Source of the DNA: CAYFZO01 sp965226235
GTDB lineage: Bacteria > Pseudomonadota > Gammaproteobacteria > Poriferisulfidales > Oxydemutatoraceae
DNA: 64,000 nt
NCBI GenBank assembly: GCA_965226235.1
Contig: OZ245335.1
Span: 558,001 to 622,000 of the forward strand
Direction: 5' to 3'
Position 1 is the stretch's first letter, and each line of letters starts with the position of its first letter. The translations under genes and the position numbers were made by a program. The notes beneath the pieces were generated by a model. That model saw only the letters and a program-made list of their open reading frames with translations, searched no databases and was not told the origin of the DNA. Below are positions 16,305 through 24,211 of this stretch, piece by piece.

Positions 16305-17972
16305 TCAGTGGGGATCTTCCTCCCGCAATTTATCCTTGACGATGCTGCCAAGCGACTCGGTGGCCTGTACCTGACGCGCGGCATAACTCTCTATTACCTT
16401 TTTCTGCTCCTCCTGCTCCTTGCCTCTTAGCGACAGGTTAAGAACATACCGTTTTTTATCGAAATCGATGAACTTCGCTTCAATTTCATCGCCTTCCACC
16501 GGGGTGGCCTCGTCGCCCGCGAACTCATCGGCCCGAATCGTTCCATTCACGTTTTTCGCCAGCTCAAGCGTCACTTGCTTCCCATCAACGGATTTGACCC
16601 TGCCTTTCACAATTTCACCCTTGGAGTGCTCGCTCAAATAGCTACCGATGGGGTTCTCTTCAAGTTGCTTTATGTCAAGGCAGATACGTTCCCGTTCCAC
16701 ATCGATCGACACGATGACCGCGCTAACCTCGTCTCCTTTCTTGTACTTGCGGATCGATTCTTCACCTGAAGCCGCCCACGAAATATCACCTATATGAACC
16801 AGACCATCCAGACCAGATTCTTCTATCCCTACGAACAGGCCGAAGTCGGTCGACGATTTTACACGACCGTTCACTTTATCGCCTTTCTTGTACTGCCCGG
16901 AGAACTCTTCCCACGGGTTTTGCTGGCATTGCTTGATGCCCAGCGAAATACGCCGACGCTTATCATCTATCGACAGCACCATGACTTCTACGTCATCACC
17001 CACTGAAACCATTTTTTCAGGATGCACATGCCGGTTGGTCCAACTCATCTCCGATACATGCACCAAGCCTTCAATTCCTTCTTCGATCTCGACAAAACAT
17101 CCATAGTCGGCAATGTTCGTGATTTTGCCTGTGATTCTCGTATCCGGCGGATAGCGGGTTCCGACCCCGGCCCAGGGATCCTCGCCCAACTGTTTCAAAC
17201 CCAGCGATACCCGCTTCTTTTCCTTGTCGTACTCAAGCACCTTGACCTGGATTTCATCCCCAATCGAAAGCAGTTCGGACGGGTGCTTGATCCGTCGCCA
17301 GGCCATATCGGTAATATGCAGCAGACCGTCGACACCACCGAGGTCAAGAAAGGCACCATAGTCGGTCAGGTTCTTCACGATACCTTTGATTGTGATACCT
17401 TCTTCCAGGCGTTCCAGCAGAGCTTCGCGCTCAACATTGTACTGGCCCTCAAGTACGGCCCGTCGCGAAAGAACGATGTTATTGCGACGCTGATCCAGCT
17501 TGATAATCTTGAAATCAAGCATCTTGTCATGCAGGTGAGTTGTGTTCCTGACCGGACGCACATCGACCAACGAGCCCGGGAGAAACCCGGTAACGCTATC
17601 AAGATCGACAGTAAAGCCTCCCTTGACCCGATCGACTATAACGCCGGAGATAATTTCATTCTTCTCGTAGACCTCCTCAAGCTTTTTCCATATCCTGACG
17701 CGCTTCGCCTTCTCTCTCGACAGGCGGGTCTCGCCAAAGCCATCTTCAATGGCGTCCAGCGCGACCTCGACCGTGTCGCCCTCCCGCACTTCAACTTCGC
17801 CCTTTTCATCCTTGAACTGCTGTATCGGAATGATGCCTTCCGATTTCAGACCAACGTTGACGATGACGACCTCGCTTTGGACCTCGAGCACTTCCGCTTC
17901 GATAATACTGCCCAGCTTCAGGCGGGCGTTATGGCTCTGTTCAAACAGATCCGAAAAGGTTTCAGGCATCAT
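16305..17972 (-). CDS. rpsA: 30S ribosomal protein S1
   Basis: S1 binds mRNA and helps initiate translation. The 555-residue product holds six S1 repeats, starting near residue 20 with GSIIEAEVLEVQSEVVIVNVGLKSEG. The typical GIVKNLTDYGAFLDLGGVDGLLHITDMAW and ITNIADYGCFVEIEEGIEGLVHVSEMSW repeats follow. Its ATG overlaps the cmk stop (ATGA arrangement), and two adjacent Met codons (17972, 17969) are possible starts. No strong ribosome site is seen, as is common for rpsA. Confidence 0.98.
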   Translation of the reverse strand: MMPETFSDLFEQSHNARLKLGSIIEAEVLEVQSEVVIVNVGLKSEGIIPIQQFKDEKGEVEVREGDTVEVALDAIEDGFGETRLSREKAKRVRIWKKLEEVYEKNEIISGVIVDRVKGGFTVDLDSVTGFLPGSLVDVRPVRNTTHLHDKMLDFKIIKLDQRRNNIVLSRRAVLEGQYNVEREALLERLEEGITIKGIVKNLTDYGAFLDLGGVDGLLHITDMAWRRIKHPSELLSIGDEIQVKVLEYDKEKKRVSLGLKQLGEDPWAGVGTRYPPDTRITGKITNIADYGCFVEIEEGIEGLVHVSEMSWTNRHVHPEKMVSVGDDVEVMVLSIDDKRRRISLGIKQCQQNPWEEFSGQYKKGDKVNGRVKSSTDFGLFVGIEESGLDGLVHIGDISWAASGEESIRKYKKGDEVSAVIVSIDVERERICLDIKQLEENPIGSYLSEHSKGEIVKGRVKSVDGKQVTLELAKNVNGTIRADEFAGDEATPVEGDEIEAKFIDFDKKRYVLNLSLRGKEQEEQKKVIESYAARQVQATESLGSIVKDKLREEDPH

Positions 17973-18664
17973 TCATGACTCATAAGCATTTCGATTTCTT
18001 TTACAACCACATCAATTGATTTTGTCGTCGTGTCAATGGTCGTTGCACCGGACGCAGGTTTTAATGGCGCAACGCTACGCCCCTTGTCCCGTTTGTCACG
18101 GACTCGCAATTGCGAACGAAGGCGGGCAAGGCTAACATTTAATCCTGCATCATTCAACTGCTTGAAGCGCCTGCCGGCACGCTCTTCCGGATCAGCAGTT
18201 AAAAATACCTTGACCCGCGCTCCCGGAAACACCACGGTACCCATGTCTCTTCCTTCGGCGACCAACCCAGGCGGACGCCTGAAAGTATGCTGGTACCCGA
18301 GCAGTTTGCTGCGCAGTTCGGGCATTGCAGCCAGACGCGAGGCAAGCGACCCGCACTCCTCCCTGCACAGAAGTGCGGTTACGTCAACGCCGTTGAGATG
18401 TACCCGAGGCAGGTCTCCTTCCACAACAAAGCTGACTCGTGTCGATACAATCAATTCCTGCAGACCATCGCGGTCTTCGCGGTCTTCGCGGTCTTCGATA
18501 CGCAGACCCCGATTGATCGCCTGCAAAGCCAATCCACGGTAGAGCGAACCACTGACCAGCAAGTGATAATCAAGCCGTTTCGCCAGCAACGCCGCCACGC
18601 TGCTTTTTCCCACGCCTGCCGGACCGTCTATTGCGATCACCGGCGCCGCCTCGGCGGAGCTCAC
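17969..18664 (-). CDS. cmk: Cytidylate kinase
   Basis: Cmk phosphorylates CMP and dCMP. The P-loop GPAGVGKSSVAALLAKRL is at about residues 14-31, and the VAEGRDMGTVVFPGARVKVFLTADPEERAGRR region is diagnostic. It starts at GTG 18664 within a GTGA overlap with aroA, and its stop overlaps rpsA, so the three genes are translationally linked. A 9-bp unit repeated three times (18470-18496) encodes EDREDREDR in a loop near residues 57-65, which many homologues lack. Confidence 0.96.
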   Translation of the reverse strand: MSSAEAAPVIAIDGPAGVGKSSVAALLAKRLDYHLLVSGSLYRGLALQAINRGLRIEDREDREDRDGLQELIVSTRVSFVVEGDLPRVHLNGVDVTALLCREECGSLASRLAAMPELRSKLLGYQHTFRRPPGLVAEGRDMGTVVFPGARVKVFLTADPEERAGRRFKQLNDAGLNVSLARLRSQLRVRDKRDKGRSVAPLKPASGATTIDTTTKSIDVVVKEIEMLMSHE

Positions 18665-19965
18665 TGTAACCTTTCCAGGTCAAGACCTGCCTTGCGGGCA
18701 GTGGTAAAAAACCCGGGAAACGAGGTGTCGATATTGGCGCATCGATCTATGACAATGTCACCGTCTGCGGCAATTCCAGCCACTGCGAACGCCATGGCAA
18801 TGCGGTGGTCGCCATGGCTGTCGACATGCCCGCTTCCGATACCTCCCCCCTGGATGATGATCCCGTCGGGCTTGGCTTCAACGGTAACGCCGCACCTGGC
18901 CAGCCCCTCCGCCATGGCTTGAATTCGGTCGCTTTCCTTGAACCGCAACTCAGCAGCACCACTGACTTCGGTCACCCCTTCCGCGCAGGCCGCCGCGATA
19001 AACAAAACCGGAAACTCGTCTATCGCTCTCACCACCAGATCGCCGGAAATATCCACACCCTGCAACGGCGAGGCACGCACCAGCAAATCGGCAACCGGTT
19101 CACCACCTGAACCAAGGCAGCCGACAACCTCGATGTTTGCTCCCATCATCCTCAAAACATCGACCACGCCGGTGCGGGTCGGGTTGATACCGACGTGTCT
19201 GATCAGCAATTCCCCCTGCCCGGCAATGCAGCCAGCGACGATCAAAAAAGCCGCCGAGGACAAGTCACCTGGAACGTCAATGCGCGTCGCCCGCAATGGC
19301 ACTCCTCCCGCGAGACGGATTCTGCCTTGTGCAGACGATATCGAGGCGCCAAAGGACGCGAGCATTTTTTCCGTATGATCCCGAGTCGGCACACCCTCGA
19401 TCAGTGTCGTTTCGCCATCGGCAAACAAAGTCGCCAGCAGCAAACAGGATTTTACCTGTGCACTGGCGACCGGCAAACGGTAATCGAGACACCGCAATCG
19501 AGGCACCGGGGAAATTTCAACCGGAGGCGTACCATCCGGGGCGGTCGAAATATCCGCTCCCATCAGCGCCAGCGGCTCGGCAATGCGCCGCATCGGACGA
19601 CTACACAGGGACCGATCACCGGTCAGCACGCTTGCGAAATTCTGACCGCACAGCAACCCGCTCATAAGCCGCAGCCCGGTGCCGGAATTGCCAAAATCAA
19701 GCGGCTCCGAAGGCGCCCTGAAGCAACCACTGCCATCGATGCGCAAACTGCCCTCCCCGTTTTGCCAATCGGCCTCGACCCGCGCGCCGAGAGCGACGAC
19801 CGCATCAAGCGTCGCGCGGCAATCGAGGCTGTTCAGAAAACCTCGCACTTCACTGACACCGGCAGCAGAGGCGCTGAGAATAGCCGCCCGATGCGAGATC
19901 GATTTGTCGCCTGGAATACGTACGCTCCCTTGTACACGTGCAACCGGACGCGAGAGAATTCTCAC
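18661..19965 (-). CDS. aroA: 3-phosphoshikimate 1-carboxyvinyltransferase (EPSP synthase)
   Basis: AroA joins shikimate 3-phosphate and phosphoenolpyruvate, the sixth step of the shikimate pathway. Motifs include SVRIPGDKSISHRAAI at the N-terminus, LDFGNSGTGLRLMSG, RFKESDRIQAMAEGL and DSHGDHRIAMAFAVAG. I chose the GTG at 19965, which forms a four-base GTGA overlap with the tyrA stop; a TTG upstream (19998) would add 11 unconserved residues. In this gene order aroA is sometimes fused with tyrA, but here they are separate frames. Confidence 0.97.
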   Translation of the reverse strand: MRILSRPVARVQGSVRIPGDKSISHRAAILSASAAGVSEVRGFLNSLDCRATLDAVVALGARVEADWQNGEGSLRIDGSGCFRAPSEPLDFGNSGTGLRLMSGLLCGQNFASVLTGDRSLCSRPMRRIAEPLALMGADISTAPDGTPPVEISPVPRLRCLDYRLPVASAQVKSCLLLATLFADGETTLIEGVPTRDHTEKMLASFGASISSAQGRIRLAGGVPLRATRIDVPGDLSSAAFLIVAGCIAGQGELLIRHVGINPTRTGVVDVLRMMGANIEVVGCLGSGGEPVADLLVRASPLQGVDISGDLVVRAIDEFPVLFIAAACAEGVTEVSGAAELRFKESDRIQAMAEGLARCGVTVEAKPDGIIIQGGGIGSGHVDSHGDHRIAMAFAVAGIAADGDIVIDRCANIDTSFPGFFTTARKAGLDLERLQ

Positions 19966-20846
19966 CTGGTCTGGCCTGCGGTGCCCATGCGACAACAATA
20001 ATCGTTGCTTCGCTCGAAAAACCTGAGCAAGGCATCTCCATCCTCGCTCGCGATCATGTCGCGCAGGTCGTCGAGCGAGCCTTCAAATGCTGCAATCGCC
20101 GCGAGCAGGTTCTCCCGGTTGTGCAAGCAAATATCCCGCCACATCAGCGGATTGCTCCCGGCGACACGCGTGAAATCACGCAACCCATCTGCACAGTATC
20201 GCAAAGCATCTTCGGAGTACCGGGATGCGGCGATGCCGTCGATCAACGCGTACGCAACCGTGTGCGGCAAATGACTGCTCATGGCAAAAAGCTCGTCGTG
20301 CATCGCCGCATCCATCCGGGTCACTCGAGCGCCCGCTTTTTCCCACAGGGCAGTAACACGATCGACCGCTTGCGCGTCGGTGGCGGGCATCGGCGTCAAT
20401 ACTACCGTGCGCCCCAGAAACAGGTCTGCGCGAGCATTGCCGATACCGCTTTTTTCGCTACCTGCGATCGGATGCCCCGGCACCAGGGACAGGAGATCGG
20501 TGTCATCTCTTCTCCTGAGCGCATGGCGCGCCGCATCCACGAATGCCTGCTTGGTGCTGCCGACATCGGTGAGCACCGTCCGTGACAGACACACCGAGGC
20601 GATTTCATCCAGCAGTGCGAGGCTTGCGCCCACCGGGGTCGCCAACACGACCACGTCACATTGCTCCACCAGCGCCGCGGGAGAATCGCTGACCCAGTCG
20701 ACAAAATGCTCCCTGAGCGTATCGCCCGGTACGACGGGATCGTATGCACCCAGCCTGCCCGCATAACCGGCCTGCTTCAGGGCAAGGGCCAGAGACCCAC
20801 CAATGAGTCCGGTACCCACGATGCCGATGCAGGCATCGTCTCTCAT
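19962..20846 (-). CDS. tyrA: Prephenate/arogenate dehydrogenase
   Basis: TyrA oxidises prephenate (or arogenate) toward tyrosine. The 294-residue product opens with the NAD(P)-binding GIVGTGLIGGSLALALK. It then shows VVLATPVGAS, DVGSTKQAFVDAA, and GHPIAGSEKSGIGNARADLF, with the active-site histidine region SSHLPHTVAYALI further on. There is no chorismate mutase domain, in contrast to enteric TyrA. Start ATG overlaps the hisC stop, and the end overlaps aroA. Confidence 0.95.
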   Translation of the reverse strand: MRDDACIGIVGTGLIGGSLALALKQAGYAGRLGAYDPVVPGDTLREHFVDWVSDSPAALVEQCDVVVLATPVGASLALLDEIASVCLSRTVLTDVGSTKQAFVDAARHALRRRDDTDLLSLVPGHPIAGSEKSGIGNARADLFLGRTVVLTPMPATDAQAVDRVTALWEKAGARVTRMDAAMHDELFAMSSHLPHTVAYALIDGIAASRYSEDALRYCADGLRDFTRVAGSNPLMWRDICLHNRENLLAAIAAFEGSLDDLRDMIASEDGDALLRFFERSNDYCCRMGTAGQTR

Positions 20847-21961
20847 GCCAGCGTTTCCTCCAGGACCTGCAGGAAACGGCGATTTTGCCCGGGCAGCCCA
20901 ACCGTCACCCGAAGATAGTCCTCCAGGCCATAGTTGCCTATCGGCCGCACGATGATCCTTTTACCCAGCAGTTTTTCATACACTTCTCCGGCATCGGCAC
21001 CGATTTTTATGCACAGGAAATTAGCCGCCGAGGGCAACCATGAAAGCTTCAGCCGATCGCACCCTTCCTGCAACTGCCGGAGACCCTTGGTGTTCATCGC
21101 AACGCTGCTTTCAATATGCTCCTGATCTTCCAGGGCAGCCAATGCTCCCTTCTGTGCAAACAGGTTCACGTTGAACGGCTGGCGCACGCGGTTGAGCAAG
21201 TCGGCAACGGCCAGGGATGACACCGCATAGCCGACACGCAGCCCCGCCAGACCGAAGGCTTTGGAAAAAGTGCGCGTCACCAGCAAATTGGGAAACCTAC
21301 CGATCCATTCGCAGGCGCTGGGATAATCCGCTTCCATGACATACTCGGCGTAAGCCTCATCGATGACGACGATCGTCTCCTTCGGCACTTTTCGCAAAAA
21401 CGCTTCGAGTTCATCGCTGGTAAACCAGGTGCCGGTAGGGTTGTTGGGGTTTGCCACAAACACCACCCTGGTATCGGCGTCGATCAATCCGGCAATCGCA
21501 TCGAGATCGTGACCGTAAGGCATCTCGTTCCCGACGCCATACGCCGTCGCGACCCGACAATCGGCGCCGCATATGTGAGCGACCAGTTCATAGACCGCAA
21601 ACGCGTGCCGCGAATACACGACATTACTGCCCGCGTCCAGAAAACAGCGCCCGACCAACTCAAGCAACTCGTTGGAACCATTCCCCAGCGTAATACACTC
21701 GACCCTGACCGCATGGCGCGCTGCGAGCGCCTGCCTGAGCAGCAAACCATCTCCGTCCGGGTACATCATGAGTTCATCGCGACAGTCATTGATCGCGTCC
21801 ATGACCAATGGCGAGAAACCCAGCATGTTTTCATTGGACGCCAGTTTTATCACCTCCCCTGCGCCGCGCTCGCTCACCAGGTCCGCGACAGATTTACCCG
21901 GGCTATAGGGATGCACGTTCAGTACCGCGGGGCGGCAGTAATCCTCGGGAGAAAACGACAT
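20843..21961 (-). CDS. hisC: Histidinol-phosphate aminotransferase family enzyme
   Basis: This pyridoxal-phosphate aminotransferase acts on histidinol phosphate and, in this aromatic gene cluster, may also transaminate aromatic keto acids. Visible marks are IKLASNENMLGFSP, NGSNELLELVGRCFLDAG, NPNNPTGTWF, and the cofactor lysine in TRTFSKAFGLAGLRVGYA. The open frame extends upstream, but ATG 21961 gives the normal N-terminus and a 372-residue protein. It lies between pheA and tyrA, so a role in phenylalanine/tyrosine synthesis is likely as well as, or instead of, histidine synthesis. Confidence 0.93.
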   Translation of the reverse strand: MSFSPEDYCRPAVLNVHPYSPGKSVADLVSERGAGEVIKLASNENMLGFSPLVMDAINDCRDELMMYPDGDGLLLRQALAARHAVRVECITLGNGSNELLELVGRCFLDAGSNVVYSRHAFAVYELVAHICGADCRVATAYGVGNEMPYGHDLDAIAGLIDADTRVVFVANPNNPTGTWFTSDELEAFLRKVPKETIVVIDEAYAEYVMEADYPSACEWIGRFPNLLVTRTFSKAFGLAGLRVGYAVSSLAVADLLNRVRQPFNVNLFAQKGALAALEDQEHIESSVAMNTKGLRQLQEGCDRLKLSWLPSAANFLCIKIGADAGEVYEKLLGKRIIVRPIGNYGLEDYLRVTVGLPGQNRRFLQVLEETLA

Positions 21962-21980
21962 CGGTACAAACCCCAATCGG

Positions 21981-23063
21981 TTATGTTCCTCGCGGGTACG
22001 ACCCCAGTGATTTAAAAAACCCTGCTTCGTCTTCCAGTTGCGCCAACGCATCCCGCACCGCTTCATCTTCGCAATGCCCCTCGACATCGATGAAAAATAC
22101 GTATCGCCAGTTGGTACGACGAACCGGACGCGATTTGATTCGGGTCATGCTGACCCCGTGGCTTGACAATGGCTGCAACAGTCGCACCAGCGCCCCTGGA
22201 CGGTTGCGGGTAGAACACAGGATGCTCGTCTTGTCCGTGCCGGAAGGCGTGACGCGATGATTGCCGATCACCAGGAACCGGGTCGTATTGCCGGAGGCGT
22301 CCTCGATATTCCTGCGGATCAGCATTAGGCCGTATAAACCGGCAACGCCGGCACCGGCGACCGCGGCAATTTCAGCGCTGGTCTGCGCGTAGCGCGCGGC
22401 GTCGGCAGTGCTGTTGACACTGATCTGCTCACAACCCGGGAGGTTCTCGGAAAACCACCCGCGGCACTGTTGAAAAGATTGCTGGTGGGAATACACGGTT
22501 TTGATTCGTGACACGTCCGTAGCCAGTCCCAACAAACAGTGGTGAATACGCATCTCGACTTCACCGACGATCAGCAACGGTGAGTCCATGAGCAGATCCA
22601 GCGTATGGTTCACCGAACCTTCACTCGAATTCTCCACCGGTACGACACCGTAAGACACGGTTCCCGCCTCGGTCTCACGGAATACTTCGCGGATGCTGGA
22701 AAGCCCCTTGAACCGGGCCGAACGACCAAAATGCTTCAGCGCCGCCTCATGGGTAAAAGTGCCTTGCGGGCCAAGAAAACCAATCTCCAGCGGCCACTCG
22801 ATCGCGAGGCACGCTGACATGATCTCCCTGAAGATATTCGTCAACTGCCGACTGTCAAGCGGACCGTTATTGCCTTCGACCAGATTCCTCAGCACCTGCG
22901 TTTCACGCTCCGGGCAATAGAGCGGATCGCCAGGGGCCTTGCCCTGTTTCACCTCGGCTATTCTCGCAGCGTGACTTGCGCGCCGGTTCAGCAACTCGAG
23001 CAGGCTGACATCAATCTCGTCGATTTGCTCACGCAACCCTTCCAGGGTGATTCGCTCAGCCAT
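21981..23063 (-). CDS. pheA: Bifunctional chorismate mutase / prephenate dehydratase
   Basis: PheA converts chorismate to prephenate and then to phenylpyruvate. The chorismate mutase domain covers about residues 1-90 (LREQIDEIDVSLLELLNRRA). The dehydratase domain follows from about 95 with IGFLGPQGTFTHEAALKHFG and VVPVENSSEGSVNHTLDLL. A regulatory ACT domain ends the chain, with NRPGALVRLLQPLSSHGVSMTRIKSRP, which binds phenylalanine for feedback control. The ATG at 23063 is preferred to the TTG one codon earlier. Confidence 0.97.
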   Translation of the reverse strand: MAERITLEGLREQIDEIDVSLLELLNRRASHAARIAEVKQGKAPGDPLYCPERETQVLRNLVEGNNGPLDSRQLTNIFREIMSACLAIEWPLEIGFLGPQGTFTHEAALKHFGRSARFKGLSSIREVFRETEAGTVSYGVVPVENSSEGSVNHTLDLLMDSPLLIVGEVEMRIHHCLLGLATDVSRIKTVYSHQQSFQQCRGWFSENLPGCEQISVNSTADAARYAQTSAEIAAVAGAGVAGLYGLMLIRRNIEDASGNTTRFLVIGNHRVTPSGTDKTSILCSTRNRPGALVRLLQPLSSHGVSMTRIKSRPVRRTNWRYVFFIDVEGHCEDEAVRDALAQLEDEAGFFKSLGSYPRGT

Positions 23064-23092
23064 CAAGGTCTCTCAGTAAAACCCGTTTGATC

Positions 23093-24172
23093 TCAATGGG
23101 TTTTCTCAAAATGTCGCATGAAATCGACCAGCGAACGGACCCCGGACAAGGTCATGCCATTGTACAGACTCGCCCGGATACCCCCCACCTGGCGGTGTCC
23201 GCGCAACCCCAGAAAACCCTCCTGCCCGGCACTTTCCAAAAAAATCTCCTCCAGCCGCGACGGTTTGATCCGAAAGCACACGTTCACACGGGAGCGCCAG
23301 CCTGGAGCGACCCGGTTTTCATACAGGGCCGAATTGTCTATACAACCATACAGACGCTCGGCCCGCTCGCTGGCGCGTCGCTCCATCTCGGGTACGCCTC
23401 CCTGCTCCTCTATCCACTCCAGCATCATGGCGCACACGTACCATGGAAAAACCGGAGGCGTGTTGTAGCGTGACCTCGTTTGCGCGTGCGTCTCGTAGCT
23501 GTACAAAGTGGGCGTAGACGGCTGCTGTTTTCCCAGCAGTTCCTCACGTACGATTACCAGCGTAATACCTGCGATGCCAACGTTTTTTTGCGCCGCCGCG
23601 TACATCAGGCCAAAGCGTCCGGGATCAAAGGATCGCGTAAGGAAATTCGAGGTCATGTCACTGACCAGAACACTCTGGCAGTCGATATGATCCAGGGGAA
23701 ACTCAATTCCCGTTAAAGTCTCGTTGTCGACAAAATGGCAATATGCGGCATTCTCCGAAAAATTCCACTGCGGCGAAGGCATCAGTGAAAACCCGCTCGC
23801 CCGAACGAGTTGTGCCACGATGTTGACCTTGCCATAGCGCCGCGCTTCAGCGATCGCTTTCTGTGACCAGTAGCCACTGTCAAAATAATCGCACGGCCTC
23901 CCATCGCCTGCAAGATTCAACGGCACCATCGAGTACTGGGCGGTCGCGCCCCCTGGCAGAAACAATACCCGATAGTCGTGTGGAACATCAAGCAGACGCC
24001 TTAACCTGCGCTCGGCGCAATCAGCCACTTCCGAAAATTCATCGCTGCGATGACCGACTTCCAGAAGCGAGACACGACCGCCGCGATCACCGAGTCCATC
24101 GCGGATGCGCTCGTGCACCTGCGTTGGTAATAGAGCGGGGCCAGGTGAAAAATTGTACGAGACAATCGACAA
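23093..24172 (-). CDS. serC: Phosphoserine aminotransferase
   Basis: SerC transaminates 3-phosphohydroxypyruvate in serine synthesis and also acts in pyridoxal phosphate synthesis. The product shows YNFSPGPALLP at the start, PGGATAQYSMVPLNL, and the cofactor lysine in AAAQKNVGIAGITLVI. The C-terminal GLRGHRQVGGIRASLYNGM is typical. No ATG is available, and translation seems to start at TTG 24172. It lies 39 bases downstream of gyrA, the usual order in Pseudomonas-like genomes. Confidence 0.96.
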   Translation of the reverse strand: MSIVSYNFSPGPALLPTQVHERIRDGLGDRGGRVSLLEVGHRSDEFSEVADCAERRLRRLLDVPHDYRVLFLPGGATAQYSMVPLNLAGDGRPCDYFDSGYWSQKAIAEARRYGKVNIVAQLVRASGFSLMPSPQWNFSENAAYCHFVDNETLTGIEFPLDHIDCQSVLVSDMTSNFLTRSFDPGRFGLMYAAAQKNVGIAGITLVIVREELLGKQQPSTPTLYSYETHAQTRSRYNTPPVFPWYVCAMMLEWIEEQGGVPEMERRASERAERLYGCIDNSALYENRVAPGWRSRVNVCFRIKPSRLEEIFLESAGQEGFLGLRGHRQVGGIRASLYNGMTLSGVRSLVDFMRHFEKTH

Positions 24173-24211
24173 TGGCCGCTTACACGCCTGCCAAGAACAA
24201 CCGCACCAACA

